DNA from: Vibrio stylophorae
Lineage (GTDB): Bacteria > Pseudomonadota > Gammaproteobacteria > Enterobacterales > Vibrionaceae
Assembly (NCBI RefSeq): GCF_921293875.1
Contig: NZ_CAKLDI010000001.1
Coordinates: forward strand, 650,475 to 714,474
Length of the DNA: 64,000 nt
Reading direction: 5' to 3'
Below the pieces are notes generated by a model that saw only the letters and a program-made list of their open reading frames with translations, was not told where the DNA came from and did not search any database. Positions 51,507-61,555 of this stretch are shown piece after piece. Positions within the stretch are counted from its first letter, which is position 1. Each line of letters opens with the position of its first letter. The translations under genes were made by a program, and so were the position numbers.

Positions 51507-52997
51507 ATGAGCCTGTTTATGAGCCTAGTCGGTATGGTGGTCTTGCTGCTGATTGCGGTATTACTGTCGGACAACCGAAAAGCTATTAACTTACGCACCG
51601 TTGGCGGCGCTTTTGCGATTCAAGCCTCGCTCGGTGCTTTTGTTTTATATGTACCCTGGGGTAAAGATGTACTGAACACCATTTCTGGTGGTGTACAAAA
51701 CGTCATTGACTACGGTAAAGATGGTATCGGCTTCATTTTTGGTAGCCTTGTTAACTTCTCAGTTGACGGTATCGGTTTCATTTTTGCCTTCCAAGTCCTT
51801 CCAACCATCATCTTCTTCTCCTCTCTAATCGCTGTGCTTTATTACCTTGGCATCATGCAATGGGTGATTACCATTTTGGGCGGCGGTCTACAGAAGGTTC
51901 TTGGTACTTCTCGTTCAGAATCACTTTCAGCGACTGCAAACATCTTTGTTGGTCAAACCGAAGCACCACTTGTTGTACGTCCTTTCGTACCAAAAATGAC
52001 TCAATCAGAGCTATTTGCTGTGATGTGTGGTGGTTTGGCATCGATTGCTGGCGGTGTACTTGCAGGCTACGCCATGATGGGTGTAAAGCTTGAGTATCTG
52101 ATTGCAGCGTCGTTTATGGCGGCTCCTGGTGGTCTTCTATTTGCAAAGATCATTAAGCCAGAAACAGACAAACCAATTGAACAGCTTGACGGTTTCGGCG
52201 AGCAAGAAGAAAAACCTGCGAACGTGATTGATGCGGCAGCAGCAGGTGCCTCTTCTGGTCTACAACTTGCGCTAAACGTGGGTGCAATGCTATTGGCATT
52301 CATCGGTTTGATCGCTTTGGTGAACGGCCTATTGGGTGGTTTGGGTCACCTTGTTGGTTACGGCGACGGTGATCTAAAAGCATCATTCGATGCATTGGTT
52401 GCAGCAGCGACAACGCCTGAAGCCATTGCAGCGCTTGAAGGTGCGAAATCAGCAATGATTGAAGGCACTAAGATCGATATCAGCCACTTCAACATCACTG
52501 AAATTGACCGTGACGTAGTGAAAGCGAACATTCAAGTGCTTGCTAGCATCGATGGTCTACAACAGCATGTAAACCTTGTGGTTGAAGCGACGAAGAAAAC
52601 CATCACTCTTGAAGGTATTTTGGGTGAAATCTTCCGTCCATTGGCTTACGTGATTGGTGTGCCTTGGTCTGAAGCTCAGGTTGCAGGTTCATTCATCGGT
52701 CAGAAGATCGTGGCCAACGAATTTGTGGCTTACCAAGCATTCATGCCTTACCTACAAGACGGTGCGCCAATCGTGCTATCTGAGAAGACCAAAGCAATCA
52801 TCTCATTTGCACTATGTGGTTTTGCGAACCTATCTTCAGTAGCAATCCTACTCGGTGGTCTCGGTGGTCTAGCACCATCACGTCGCCAAGACATCGCACG
52901 TATGGGTATGAAAGCTGTTGCCGCTGGTACGCTATCAAACCTAATGAGTGCAACCATTGCTGGTTTCTTCATCACCCTTGCGGCGATGACAGCATAA
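51507..52997 (+). CDS. nupC: Concentrative nucleoside transporter NupC with a large insertion
   Basis: This 496-residue CNT-family carrier imports nucleosides with Na+ or H+. Nucleoside-binding motifs are intact: [12 protein letters not shown] (149-160), NEFVAYQAF (404-412) and [11 protein letters not shown] (434-444). It is about 75-80 residues longer than the Vibrio cholerae CNT of known structure. The excess is a polar, Ala/Glu/Asp-rich segment at about 285-366 between two membrane parts, joined before the conserved [13 protein letters not shown]. No helix-forming hydrophobic run is in it, so it is a soluble domain. Upstream of xapX-like and deo genes. Confidence 0.93.
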   Translation: MSLFMSLVGMVVLLLIAVLLSDNRKAINLRTVGGAFAIQASLGAFVLYVPWGKDVLNTISGGVQNVIDYGKDGIGFIFGSLVNFSVDGIGFIFAFQVLPTIIFFSSLIAVLYYLGIMQWVITILGGGLQKVLGTSRSESLSATANIFVGQTEAPLVVRPFVPKMTQSELFAVMCGGLASIAGGVLAGYAMMGVKLEYLIAASFMAAPGGLLFAKIIKPETDKPIEQLDGFGEQEEKPANVIDAAAAGASSGLQLALNVGAMLLAFIGLIALVNGLLGGLGHLVGYGDGDLKASFDALVAAATTPEAIAALEGAKSAMIEGTKIDISHFNITEIDRDVVKANIQVLASIDGLQQHVNLVVEATKKTITLEGILGEIFRPLAYVIGVPWSEAQVAGSFIGQKIVANEFVAYQAFMPYLQDGAPIVLSEKTKAIISFALCGFANLSSVAILLGGLGGLAPSRRQDIARMGMKAVAAGTLSNLMSATIAGFFITLAAMTA

Positions 52998-53004
52998 TGA
53001 TGAA

Positions 53005-53029
53005 CAACGCCGCAAGGAGTGCGGCGTTG
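53005..53029 (+). other. Hairpin after nupC
   Basis: CAACGCCGC-N7-GCGGCGTTG, nine GC-rich pairs, no T-run; a likely 3'-end barrier that lets some transcripts pass to the XapX gene. Confidence 0.6.
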
Positions 53030-53121
53030 ATAACTCAATCAGCAAGCTTTGCTTTCACTTGAGATAGAAGTTGAGCTAGGTTGAATGAGTGGCAAAAATG
53101 CCGATGCAATAGGGAGGCAAC

Positions 53122-53292
53122 ATGCAAGAGTGGTTTATCGCTTGGTGTGCGGGATTATTGGTCGGCATTTTATTTGCGCTCTTGCGCTTACCCATTCCAG
53201 CCCCACCCATGCTCTCTGGCGTTTTAGGTGTGGTCGGTATCTTCTGCGGCGGGCTACTCGGGCAGTGGATTTTACAGCGCTTTTTTTCTTAA
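53122..53292 (+). CDS. XapX domain small membrane protein
   Basis: The 56-residue protein starts MQEWFIAWCAGLLVG after GGGAGG. It has two hydrophobic helices flanking the typical XapX turn LPIPAPPMLSG and ends GGLLGQWILQRFFS. The family is named for linkage to xanthosine catabolism genes and occurs beside nucleoside transport and other carriers; its biochemical role is unknown. Its place between nupC and deoC suggests it helps nucleoside uptake. Confidence 0.85.
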   Translation: MQEWFIAWCAGLLVGILFALLRLPIPAPPMLSGVLGVVGIFCGGLLGQWILQRFFS

Positions 53293-53334
53293 AACCGACG
53301 CTGAATTGAGATAGAACCAATCATAAGGGTTCAG

Positions 53335-53353
53335 TGGCATCACTGTGATGCCA
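53335..53353. promoter_or_regulatory. Perfect 19-bp palindrome before deoC
   Basis: TGGCATCA-CTG-TGATGCCA, about 315 bp before deoC and 43 bp after the XapX gene; an operator candidate for a deo regulator (CytR/DeoR type) or a transcript-end hairpin. Confidence 0.4.
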
Positions 53354-53413
53354 GTGCATCTTTGTGCGCTCAAGTGATTTACTTGAACGGTACTGGATAA
53401 ACAAATCGATCGA

Positions 53414-53660
53414 CAGTAAAGCGCAGGTAGCGCTTTGCAGATCAACAAAAGGGCTAACAGTGCAGCGCGTGTTAGAACCTTAGGCGTCAGCCATGAAGCG
53501 CTGCGCGGCGATAAGGATATCGATTGATTGAGACATCAAGTCTTCATGGAACCAAGTCCGCTCATCGAATGTTTACCGCCCGTTGAGGGTTCGTAAACAG
53601 GTGACGATGCGCGCCATCGTCGAATTGCATACTAAGTGCAAGCCTGAGGTTTGCCTTTGG
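53414..53660 (+). other. Long structured leader of the deo operon
   Basis: Successive inverted repeats are AAAGCGC/GCGCTTT (53418-53435), GCAGCGC/GCGCTGC closing 29 nt (53462-53504), GTTTAC/GTAAAC (53571-53598), the perfect GACGATG-CGCGC-CATCGTC (53603-53621) and GCAAGCC/GGTTTGC just before the ribosome-binding site. No reading frame is present. The density of stems suggests a structured 5' untranslated region; no known riboswitch class is recognised. Confidence 0.5.
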
Positions 53661-53668
53661 AGTACATC

Positions 53669-54442
53669 ATGAGCGAATTAAAACAAGCAGCCCTTCGTGC
53701 GCTGCAACTAATGGACCTAACTACCCTGAATGACGACGACACCGATGCAAAAGTGATTGCCCTGTGTCATGACGCCAAAACTGCTGTCGGTAACACCGCA
53801 GCTATCTGTATTTACCCTCGTTTTATTCCCATTGCGAAAAAGACCCTTGCCGCGCAAGGTACCCCTGACATTCGTATCGCCACCGTGACCAATTTCCCCC
53901 ATGGTAACGACGATATCGAAATCGCAGTCGCGGAAACTCGCGCAGCTATCGCCTATGGCGCCGATGAAGTGGACGTTGTTTTCCCATATCGTCGTCTGAT
54001 GGAAGGTGATGTTGAGTGTGGTTTTGAGCTCGTGAAGCAATGTAAAGAAGCTTGCGGCGACAAACTACTGAAAGTGATCATCGAAACTGGTGAGCTAAAA
54101 ACCCCAGCATTGATTCGCCAAGCCTCTGAAATTGCCATTCGCGCAGGTGCTGATTTTATCAAAACCTCAACGGGTAAAGTGCCAGTGAATGCGACGCCTG
54201 AAGCGGCTGAAATCATGCTGAACGTGATTCGTGAAATGGATGTGGCTGAGCGTGTTGGCTTTAAACCTGCTGGCGGCGTTCGCACGGCAGAAGATGCCAA
54301 AGCATACCTTGCCATGGCCGATCGCATTTTAGGTGTGGATTGGGCGGACAAGATGCACTACCGTTTTGGCGCATCAAGCCTATTGGCCAATCTGCTTCAC
54401 ACCCTAGGTGAAGGCGAAGCGGCAAGCGAAGGCGGCTACTAA
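53669..54442 (+). CDS. deoC: Deoxyribose-phosphate aldolase
   Basis: This 257-residue class I aldolase cleaves 2-deoxyribose-5-phosphate to glyceraldehyde-3-phosphate and acetaldehyde. The Schiff-base Lys lies in [15 protein letters not shown], the proton-relay Lys in GFKPAGGVR, and the Asp in EVDVVFPYR. The ATG at 53669 has GGAG six bases upstream. First gene of deoCABD. Confidence 0.96.
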   Translation: MSELKQAALRALQLMDLTTLNDDDTDAKVIALCHDAKTAVGNTAAICIYPRFIPIAKKTLAAQGTPDIRIATVTNFPHGNDDIEIAVAETRAAIAYGADEVDVVFPYRRLMEGDVECGFELVKQCKEACGDKLLKVIIETGELKTPALIRQASEIAIRAGADFIKTSTGKVPVNATPEAAEIMLNVIREMDVAERVGFKPAGGVRTAEDAKAYLAMADRILGVDWADKMHYRFGASSLLANLLHTLGEGEAASEGGY

Positions 54443-54495
54443 CCATGTTTGCGGTGCAGCGATGGATTTTTTTGCCATCCTGCACTGATGATTGT

Positions 54496-54525
54496 CATGT
54501 GGATCGCCAACCGCTGATCCACATG
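54496..54525 (+). other. Intercistronic hairpin deoC-deoA
   Basis: CATGTGGATC/GATCCACATG, a perfect 10-bp stem with a 10-nt loop, 26 bp before deoA. No T-run; probably an mRNA processing or stability element. Confidence 0.65.
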
Positions 54526-54551
54526 GAAGCGACTCAGGTATCGGGGGATAC

Positions 54552-55883
54552 ATGTTTTTAGCGCAAGAAATCATTCGTAAAAAACGCGATAACCAGACAC
54601 TGTCTGATGCCGAAATTGCGTTTTTCGTACAAGGCATTAGCGACGGCTCTATTTCAGAAGGCCAGATCGCAGCCTTTGCCATGACCATCTTTTTCAATGA
54701 ATTGTCCATGTCTGAACGTATCGCTTTAACCTGTGCGATGCGCGATTCTGGCCGCGTGCTCAATTGGGATGCGATGAATTTTGGTGGTCCGGTGGTGGAT
54801 AAACACTCCACTGGTGGTGTGGGTGATATGACCTCACTACTCCTTGGCCCAATGGTCGCCGCTTGTGGCGGTTTTGTACCAATGATCTCAGGTCGAGGCC
54901 TTGGTCATACCGGTGGAACCTTGGATAAGCTTGAAGCGATTCCAGGTTACAATATCATGCCAAGTAATGATGTTTTTGGCCAAGTCACCAAAACAGCGGG
55001 GATTGCTATTATCGGTCAAACGGGCGATCTCGCACCGGCGGATAAGCGTCTTTATGCGACCCGTGATGTGACTGCAACCGTGGATAATATCTCGCTGATT
55101 ACCGCGTCAATTTTGTCGAAAAAATTGGCGGCGGGTTTAGGCTCTTTGGTGATGGATGTCAAAGTGGGCAGTGGCGCCTTTATGCCAACCTACGCTGACT
55201 CCAAAGCCTTGGCACAATCTATTGTTGATGTGGCAACGGGGGCGGGCACGCCAACTACGGCGCTGCTGACTGATATGAACCAAGTGCTGGCATCGAGCGC
55301 GGGTAATGCGCTTGAAATCGCCGAAGTGGTTGCATTCCTCACCGGCCAATCGCGCAACCCGCGTTTGCAGGCGGTGACCTTTGCGCTTGCCGAAGAGATG
55401 CTGGTCAATTCAGGTTTGGCGAGTTCACTTGCTGAAGCGAATGCGAAATTGCAGCACAGCTTGGATAGCGGTTTGGCGGCAGAGCGCTTTGGCAAAATGG
55501 TTGCTGGTCTCGGTGGCCCAACTGACTTTATGGAAAAATCCGAGCAATACTTAGATAAAGCGCCAATCATTCGCCCAGTGTTTGCTGAGCAGCAAGGTTT
55601 CGTGCACAGCATGGATACCCGCGCGCTGGGAATGGCCGTGGTTGGTTTGGGCGGTGGTCGCCGCGTTGCGAGTGACAGCATCGATTTTGCAGTGGGTCTT
55701 AACCAATGCATTACCTTGGGTCAGCAAGCCGATTCAAACACCCCCTTGGCAATGGTTCATGCGCGCACTGAAGCGCAATGGCAACAAGCGGCGCAAGCTG
55801 TGCGTGATGCGGTTGTGCTTGCGGATAGTGCCCCTGAGCAATTGCCAGAAGTTTATGAGCGCATTGTACCGCAGGCGGTTTAA
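54552..55883 (+). CDS. deoA: Thymidine phosphorylase
   Basis: This 443-residue enzyme converts thymidine and phosphate to thymine and 2-deoxyribose-1-phosphate. Family motifs are [15 protein letters not shown], the signature [20 protein letters not shown], and [10 protein letters not shown]. The ATG at 54552 starts [13 protein letters not shown]. Second gene of the deo operon. Confidence 0.96.
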   Translation: MFLAQEIIRKKRDNQTLSDAEIAFFVQGISDGSISEGQIAAFAMTIFFNELSMSERIALTCAMRDSGRVLNWDAMNFGGPVVDKHSTGGVGDMTSLLLGPMVAACGGFVPMISGRGLGHTGGTLDKLEAIPGYNIMPSNDVFGQVTKTAGIAIIGQTGDLAPADKRLYATRDVTATVDNISLITASILSKKLAAGLGSLVMDVKVGSGAFMPTYADSKALAQSIVDVATGAGTPTTALLTDMNQVLASSAGNALEIAEVVAFLTGQSRNPRLQAVTFALAEEMLVNSGLASSLAEANAKLQHSLDSGLAAERFGKMVAGLGGPTDFMEKSEQYLDKAPIIRPVFAEQQGFVHSMDTRALGMAVVGLGGGRRVASDSIDFAVGLNQCITLGQQADSNTPLAMVHARTEAQWQQAAQAVRDAVVLADSAPEQLPEVYERIVPQAV

Positions 55884-56055
55884 CCCCTGAGTTGATGCGG
55901 ATTTGATAGATTTGATGGATGGCAATGATTGATTGTCATCATGTGCAATCAAGCGCAGCATTGGATCATCAACTTAATTTTGTTGCTTTTGATGAGCGCA
56001 TTAAAAGCAGCTGGAACATCGAGTGCCTCAATTGAGTGAGGCTACGGAGTCTGTG

Positions 56056-57288
56056 ATGAAACGTGCCATTATTCTTGTTTTGGATTCATTTGGTATTGGC
56101 GCCACGGAAGACGCAGTAAAATTTAATGATGTGGGTGCAGATACCCTCGGCCACATTGCTGAAGCTTGCGCTGCGGGCCGTGCGGATACCGCTGAGCGTC
56201 AAGGTCCATTGTCTTTGCCAAACCTATCTAAATTAGGTTTAGGTCATGCGGCGATGGAGTCGACGGGTCATTTTCCTCAGGGCTTTGATGCCAATTGTGA
56301 AGTGATTGGTGCCTATGGCCATGCCAAAGAGATCTCTTCAGGCAAAGATACCCCATCAGGTCACTGGGAAATTGCAGGTGTGCCTGTACTGTTTGATTGG
56401 GGCTACTTTACTGAGCACCAAAACAGCTTCCCACAAGAGCTGCTTGATCGCATTGTTGCGCGTGCTAATTTGCCTGGTTACCTCGGCAACTGTCATGCCT
56501 CTGGTACGCAAGTCTTGGATGATTTGGGTGAAGAGCATATGGCGACGGGTAAGCCAATTTTCTACACCTCTGCGGACTCTGTATTCCAGATCGCTTGTCA
56601 CGAAGAAACCTATGGCCTTGAAAAGCTGCTAGAGCTTTGCCATATCGTGCGTGAAGAGCTTGAAGGCTACAACATCGGTCGTGTGATTGCGCGTCCATTC
56701 ATCGGCCCGAAAGCGGGTGAATTTGCTCGTACCGGTAACCGCCGTGACCTTTCTGTTGAGCCGCCAAGTGCCACTGTATTGCAAAAGTTGGTGGATGAGC
56801 GCCAAGGCGAAGTGATTTCCATTGGTAAGATTGCAGATATCTATGCCCAGTGCGGGATCACCAAAAAAGTGAAAGCGACTGGTATTGAAGCGCTATTTGA
56901 TGCGACCAAAGTGGCCATCGAAGAAGCGGGTGACAACAGCATCGTGTTTAGTAACTTTGTTGATTTTGACTCTGCTTATGGCCACCGCCGCGATGTGGCT
57001 GGTTATGCCGCTGCACTTGAATATTTCGATGGCCGTTTGCCTGAAATTCTTGAAATGCTGCAACCTGACGATGTGCTGATTATCACTGCTGACCACGGCT
57101 GCGATCCAACTTGGGTGGGCACCGATCATACCCGTGAGCACATTCCAGTATTGGTTTATGGCCAACATATTCCAGCCGGCTCTTTGGGTCGCCGCGAAAC
57201 CTTTGCTGATATTGGTCAGTCACTGGCAAGTTACTTTGAAACCTCAGCCATGGACTATGGCACAAACTTTTTACCTGTAAACAAGTAA
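56056..57288 (+). CDS. deoB: Phosphopentomutase
   Basis: This 410-residue alkaline-phosphatase-fold enzyme moves phosphate from the 1- to the 5-position of ribose or deoxyribose. Metal-binding motifs are [21 protein letters not shown] (phospho-Thr) and [11 protein letters not shown] with TDHTREH. CGGAG lies before the ATG at 56056. It connects DeoA/DeoD products with DeoC. The deoA-deoB gap of 172 bp holds a TGCTTTT/AAAAGCA stem (55984-56009). Confidence 0.96.
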   Translation: MKRAIILVLDSFGIGATEDAVKFNDVGADTLGHIAEACAAGRADTAERQGPLSLPNLSKLGLGHAAMESTGHFPQGFDANCEVIGAYGHAKEISSGKDTPSGHWEIAGVPVLFDWGYFTEHQNSFPQELLDRIVARANLPGYLGNCHASGTQVLDDLGEEHMATGKPIFYTSADSVFQIACHEETYGLEKLLELCHIVREELEGYNIGRVIARPFIGPKAGEFARTGNRRDLSVEPPSATVLQKLVDERQGEVISIGKIADIYAQCGITKKVKATGIEALFDATKVAIEEAGDNSIVFSNFVDFDSAYGHRRDVAGYAAALEYFDGRLPEILEMLQPDDVLIITADHGCDPTWVGTDHTREHIPVLVYGQHIPAGSLGRRETFADIGQSLASYFETSAMDYGTNFLPVNK

Positions 57289-57351
57289 TACGGACAGACG
57301 GGACGCGCAGCGCGCGTCCATGTTTCTCTCATAATCAAGAAGGAATAGAAC

Positions 57352-58068
57352 ATGGCTACTCCACACATTAACGCTGAACTTGGTGATTTTGCTGACGTTG
57401 TATTGATGCCGGGCGACCCGCTTCGTGCAAAATACATCGCTGAAACTTTCTTAGACGATGCCAAGGAAGTGTGTAACGTACGTGGCATGCTTGGTTTTAC
57501 TGGCTCTTACAAAGGTCGCCGTATCTCTGTGATGGGTCACGGTATGGGTATCCCATCTTGCTCTATCTACACCACTGAGCTGATCAAAGACTTTAACGTG
57601 AAAACGCTGATTCGCGTGGGTAGCTGTGGCGCAGTACGTGATGATATTCATTTGCGTGACGTGGTGATTGGTATGGGCGCATCAACGGATTCTAAAGTAA
57701 ACCGTATGCGTTTCGGTGGTCACGATTTCGCAGCGCTTGCTGATTTTGATTTGGTGAACAACGCGGTTCAAGCAGCCAAAGCCAAAAAGATCAACGTGAA
57801 AGTGGGTAACCTTTTCTCAGCAGATCTGTTCTACAACCCTGATTTTGAGTTCTTCAAAACCATGGATAAGTACGGCATCTTGGGTGTTGAGATGGAAGCT
57901 GCGGGCATTTACGGTGTAGCGGCTGAGTTTGGCGCCAAAGCACTGACCATCTGTACTGTGTCTGACCACATCCTTCGTGGCGAGCAAACCACTTCAGAAG
58001 AGCGTCAAACCACCTTTAACGAAATGATTGAGATCGCGCTAGAATCGATCCTATTGGCTGACGCCTAA
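57352..58068 (+). CDS. deoD: Purine nucleoside phosphorylase
   Basis: This 238-residue trimeric-type (hexameric) PNP has the motifs [47 protein letters not shown] and [10 protein letters not shown]. It converts purine (deoxy)nucleosides to base plus (deoxy)ribose-1-phosphate. Last gene of the deo operon. Confidence 0.97.
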   Translation: MATPHINAELGDFADVVLMPGDPLRAKYIAETFLDDAKEVCNVRGMLGFTGSYKGRRISVMGHGMGIPSCSIYTTELIKDFNVKTLIRVGSCGAVRDDIHLRDVVIGMGASTDSKVNRMRFGGHDFAALADFDLVNNAVQAAKAKKINVKVGNLFSADLFYNPDFEFFKTMDKYGILGVEMEAAGIYGVAAEFGAKALTICTVSDHILRGEQTTSEERQTTFNEMIEIALESILLADA

Positions 58069-58096
58069 TATCTAACTTCACTTTCGCTTGTATTTC

Positions 58097-58129
58097 AAAG
58101 CCCAAGAGCACGCTCTTGGGCTTTTTTTG
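58097..58129 (+). terminator. Terminator of the deo operon
   Basis: AAAGCCCAAGAG-N5-CTCTTGGGCTTT followed by T-rich sequence. Confidence 0.92.
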
Positions 58130-58195
58130 TTTTCGAGCCATTCTCCTTTGGGCTAAGCTAAGCTGTAGAACAATAAGCAAAAAGAAGGGGGGACC

Positions 58196-59053
58196 ATGTC
58201 AATATTTGGCATGGCGAAAGGCTATGGTTTTCGCTATAGCCTGTTACTACTGAGCTGCTGTACTTTTATCGTGAGCGCGCAAATGAATCCTTGGGCGCAG
58301 CAAAAAACCGTCAGCGCAGGTCAAACACAAATATTTGGTCAATATGCGGGTGGCTGTATTCAAGGCGCCCATGAGTTGGCGCAGCAAGGGGCGGGTTATC
58401 AGGTGATGCGACCGGCGCGCCAGCGCTATTTTGGCCATCCCGATCTTATCGATTTTATTGAAACCTTAGCGGCAACCATGCAAAACCAAGGCTATGGCGA
58501 TGTATTGGTGGGCGATATGGGCATGCCTCGCGGTGGCCCCTTTCAATATGGTCATCGCTCGCATCAAACTGGATTGGATGTGGATATCTGGCTGCGTTTA
58601 GGCGAGCGCCCATATAGCCGAAGTGAGCGTAATCAAGTCAGTGCAATTTCGATGATTGATGTGGCCAAGCAACGTGAAAATTTTGATGCTTGGGGACAAG
58701 CGCAGGGCGATCTCATCTACTTTGCGGCGCAGGATGAGCGAGTTTCGCGTATTTTTGTGCATCCCATTATCAAGCAGAGCTTGTGTAAAATGAGCTGGCC
58801 AAATCGCGCATGGCTTGCCAAAGTGCGCCCTTGGTGGGGGCACAATAGCCATATGCATGTGCGACTCAGCTGTCCCAAAGACAGCCCTGATTGCGTCAAC
58901 CAAGCGCCAGTGCCTGCGGGGGAAGGTTGCGGTTACGAGCTCTACTCTTGGCAGCCTTTGGTACAAGAAAAGCCGAAAAATGACAGCTTAGCGCCTAAGC
59001 AATATAAGCCAAGGCCAAAGCCGCCAGCTCAGTGCCAAACCTTGCTTCAATAA
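58196..59053 (+). CDS. mepA: Penicillin-insensitive murein endopeptidase MepA
   Basis: This 285-residue protein has a signal peptide (LLLLSCCTFIVSAQ) and the LAS-type zinc peptidase motifs FQYGHRSHQTGLDVDIW and WWGHNSHMHVRLSC. It cuts D-Ala-mDAP crosslinks in the periplasm. Several paired Cys occur as in E. coli MepA; the C-terminal tail (KPKNDSLAPKQYKPRPKPP) is a Pro/Lys-rich extension. Preceded by a purine-rich AAGGGGGG ribosome-binding site. Confidence 0.94.
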   Translation: MSIFGMAKGYGFRYSLLLLSCCTFIVSAQMNPWAQQKTVSAGQTQIFGQYAGGCIQGAHELAQQGAGYQVMRPARQRYFGHPDLIDFIETLAATMQNQGYGDVLVGDMGMPRGGPFQYGHRSHQTGLDVDIWLRLGERPYSRSERNQVSAISMIDVAKQRENFDAWGQAQGDLIYFAAQDERVSRIFVHPIIKQSLCKMSWPNRAWLAKVRPWWGHNSHMHVRLSCPKDSPDCVNQAPVPAGEGCGYELYSWQPLVQEKPKNDSLAPKQYKPRPKPPAQCQTLLQ

Positions 59054-59087
59054 TCACTTATATTTTAAATGCGTTTGATTTTGCTAT

Positions 59088-59121
59088 AAAAAACCATCAT
59101 GCATTATGAATGATGGTTTTT
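59088..59121. terminator. Terminator of mepA, bidirectional
   Basis: AAAAACCATCAT/ATGATGGTTTTT stem with a 9-nt loop, between convergent genes. Confidence 0.8.
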
Positions 59122-59200
59122 GAATTGAGGTTAATGCAAATTTTACAGTGTAACGATAATGAACGTTAACTCGCCCATTTTTTATACACTATACTTGCTT

Positions 59201-59758
59201 TTAGAGATCGATTATGACTTGATTAAAGAAAACAACACCGCCATATTCACCGAATAAATTAAAAGCTGAAAAAGTCACATTGCCTTTCTGCTGTAATAAG
59301 GCAAAGTTATTTTTTTCGTGAATTACTTTGTATGTGTCTGTGTTACTTTTTCTTTTATGAAAAACTTCAAATGCTCCTGAACTCGAACCGTATCTGATTT
59401 GTTTTTGGCTAATTAATATTTGCTTAGCATTGGTGTCATATAAAAAGCTAACGAAAAAAAATCCATTATTTTCAGTATTTATAATGTACTCCATATACCG
59501 CACGTCAGTTTCTTTAATTTTTGATGCAGATAGCTCGTTATATCCTAACCAATAGCCATTCCATTTTCCGGCATCATCAAAAATTGACTCCACGGCATTG
59601 TAAATATTAATTTTAACTTTTTCTCTATCGGGCACTTTTAAGTGTTTTACTGTGCCGTTAATTAAATTTTTAATACTATCGTCTACAGCGGAATACTCAC
59701 TTACAGCATGCGCGGTAGAAGATAAAAACATCATAATTAAAATAAGTAAATTCTTCAT
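59201..59758 (-). CDS. AT-rich secreted orphan protein
   Basis: This 185-residue protein has a clear signal peptide (MKNLLILIMMFLSSTAHA) and a mature part with alternating beta-type sequence (YMEYIINTENNGFFFVSFLY, KQILISQKQIRYG). No Cys is in the mature part and no known motif is recognised. The DNA is visibly more AT-rich than the neighbours, with many Lys/Asn/Ile codons, suggesting horizontal origin. Likely periplasmic or secreted; function unknown. Confidence 0.65.
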   Translation of the reverse strand: MKNLLILIMMFLSSTAHAVSEYSAVDDSIKNLINGTVKHLKVPDREKVKINIYNAVESIFDDAGKWNGYWLGYNELSASKIKETDVRYMEYIINTENNGFFFVSFLYDTNAKQILISQKQIRYGSSSGAFEVFHKRKSNTDTYKVIHEKNNFALLQQKGNVTFSAFNLFGEYGGVVFFNQVIIDL

Positions 59759-60213
59759 GTAATCCCTTGCTGGTTGTTTGGAAGATAAATAGTCTTATAT
59801 TTTTCATGCGTTGTATGATGAATATAAAAATATGTCGTGTTTCAGCTATGTAGTCTTTCTTGAGCGGAGAGGCCTGTGCCTCGAATTGTGCTCTGGCGCT
59901 AAATAAATGGTGTAAAAATATTTTTCGCGTAAGCGCAGTTAGCCGCCATTGTTATTTATAACGGATGATCGCTTTCATTGTTATAAATAACATCAAAGTG
60001 AGCTTGGCCTCACTTGATTAAGCTGATGATGTGTAATGCGTATGGTTAAAAAGAGATACGTGCCGTAGCACGTATGTAGCAAACGTTGTTGCGTACAGGG
60101 AAGTGCGAAGTGGAAACACTAGGTTTGGCAGCTGCGGTGACTAGCTACAATATAAACGCGGACTGAGTTGAATCGAGCAATATAGAAAACTAAATTGCGG
60201 TCTAAAACACACA
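59759..60213. other. Gene-free region with a long inverted repeat
   Basis: TGTTATTTATAAC (59950-59962) and GTTATAAATAACA (59980-59992) form a perfect 13-bp inverted repeat around 17 bases; each arm is itself nearly palindromic. A second AT stem (ATATTTTT/AAAAATAT) lies near 59797-59833. No reading frame is credible. It may be a regulatory region of a lost gene or a degraded insertion end. Confidence 0.45.
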
Positions 60214-60240
60214 AAAAAACGCGCAAATGGCGCGTTTTTT
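60214..60240 (-). terminator. Terminator of the ferredoxin gene
   Basis: AACGCGC-N5-GCGCGTT stem with A-run before and T6 after. Confidence 0.8.
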
Positions 60241-60270
60241 AATGAGCAAAGCTTGAATCAAGCGAGGTGA

Positions 60271-60525
60271 TTATTCTGCAAGCCCTTGCAGTTTCACGTA
60301 CTTGTCAAAGAGCTGCGCTTCACTTTCGACATGCTCTGGGTCAACCATAATGCAGTCGATGGGACAAACGCTCATACAAGTGGGTTTGTCATAATGCCCT
60401 TTACACTCAGTGCATCGCTCTGGCTTGATTTCATAGATCTCTTCGCCAAAGAAGATTGCTTGATTGGGACATTCTGGCTCGCACATATCACAGTTAATGC
60501 ATGTGTCTTTGATTTTTAATGCCAT
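60271..60525 (-). CDS. yfhL: 2[4Fe-4S] ferredoxin YfhL
   Basis: This 84-residue ferredoxin has two cluster motifs: CINCDMCEPECPNQA near residue 9 and CTECKGHYDKPTCMSVCP near residue 38. The seven- to eight-residue insertion inside the second motif is typical for the YfhL/Allochromatium type with very low potential. It carries electrons in the cytoplasm; partner unknown. Start at MALKIKDTCINC. Confidence 0.93.
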   Translation of the reverse strand: MALKIKDTCINCDMCEPECPNQAIFFGEEIYEIKPERCTECKGHYDKPTCMSVCPIDCIMVDPEHVESEAQLFDKYVKLQGLAE

Positions 60526-60798
60526 AACGAAAAAAGATCAAATCAGGTCGAATCGCTTCTTCATGAAACGATATGAACTTATGCGAGAAGCTCGCGCTTT
60601 CGACTTTATCACTCCGATAAAGCCTGCCATCTCGAATAACGAGGCGCGCAGTGTATCACAGACCACTTAAAATCCAATGGCTGTAGCGATTGCCCAAAGC
60701 CAATGCTTGTGTTTTGCCTCACCTTTTCCTTGGCTGTGGTTTGTGCACCGCTAAAATTATGGCATGCTGAAAATCATCTTGAACAACGGAGCCTGACA

Positions 60799-61191
60799 AT
60801 GCATTCATCAAGCGAGTTATTGGCAAGTGAGTCGGCGAGTCATTTGGGGCGTGATGTGGAACGTCATTTGGACTGCCATCTAGAAATAGATGAGCGAGCA
60901 TTGCACCTACTAAAAAAACGATCGCGCCAAGGTAAAGAGAGTTTGAGCTATTATGAGCAGCTCTATTTGTGCTTTTGGGCGGTGGATTACTCACTGGAAC
61001 ATCATGGTGATTTAAGCGTGGCTGATGATTTTGAGCCCAATGCCGTGATTCGTTTTTTTGCTTTTGCACAGCAGCAAGGTTGGCCCAATTGGCAGCAGGT
61101 GGAACAAGCGATTGAGGAGCAGCAGCTTCGCGCATGTCACATGCAACTGCAAGATAAGGCGGTTGCCTATTTTAATGGGCAATTTGCCTAA
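60799..61191 (+). CDS. Conserved-looking cytoplasmic protein of unknown function
   Basis: This 130-residue acidic, helical protein begins with an ATG at 60799 with CGGAG eight bases upstream; the longer in-frame version from 60703 lacks such a site. It contains ERALHLLKKRSRQGKESLSYYEQLYLCFWAVDYSLEHHGD and ends in an amphipathic helix. No signal peptide, helix or Cys motif is present. I do not recognise a family. A terminator follows. Confidence 0.6.
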   Translation: MHSSSELLASESASHLGRDVERHLDCHLEIDERALHLLKKRSRQGKESLSYYEQLYLCFWAVDYSLEHHGDLSVADDFEPNAVIRFFAFAQQQGWPNWQQVEQAIEEQQLRACHMQLQDKAVAYFNGQFA

Positions 61192-61226
61192 CTCTTTTTC
61201 ACCGATTGGCTTAAACCGTTGAAACC

Positions 61227-61257
61227 AGCACGTTTCTTGATGAGCGTGCTTTTTTTA
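61227..61257 (+). terminator. Terminator after the unknown gene
   Basis: AGCACG/CGTGCT stem with a 12-nt loop, followed by TTTTTTATG. Confidence 0.7.
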
Positions 61258-61555
61258 TGCCTTGGCTTAAGCGTTTTTGACTGCATATCACGTTAATTTT
61301 ATGTGAACTTAAATCTCATTTTTGAAAACTTACGATGCGCATCTAAGATCTATTGTTCTTTCAATCAATTAGACTGAGCGTTTTGAGAACTGGAGTTTAT
61401 AAATGAGAGGGCGCTTCGGCTAATTTGTTGTTTTAATGAAATTCATTGATTACATTGCTTTTTTTGTCTTGATGTTATTTTTCGCACTATGCTAAAGAGC
61501 ACATCCGGTACCTTGATCTATCCATTGGGTTAGTGCGTTACAACGCCAAGAAATT
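61258..61555. other. AT-rich promoter region before the Cys-rich regulator
   Basis: About 300 bp, AT-rich, no credible reading frame. It probably holds the promoter of the following pair of genes, but no -35/-10 can be assigned reliably. Confidence 0.4.

Noticed and set aside
53414-53660. Purine riboswitch in the deo leader
   Set aside because: The conserved loop sequences and three-way junction of the purine aptamer are not recognisable; only generic stems are.
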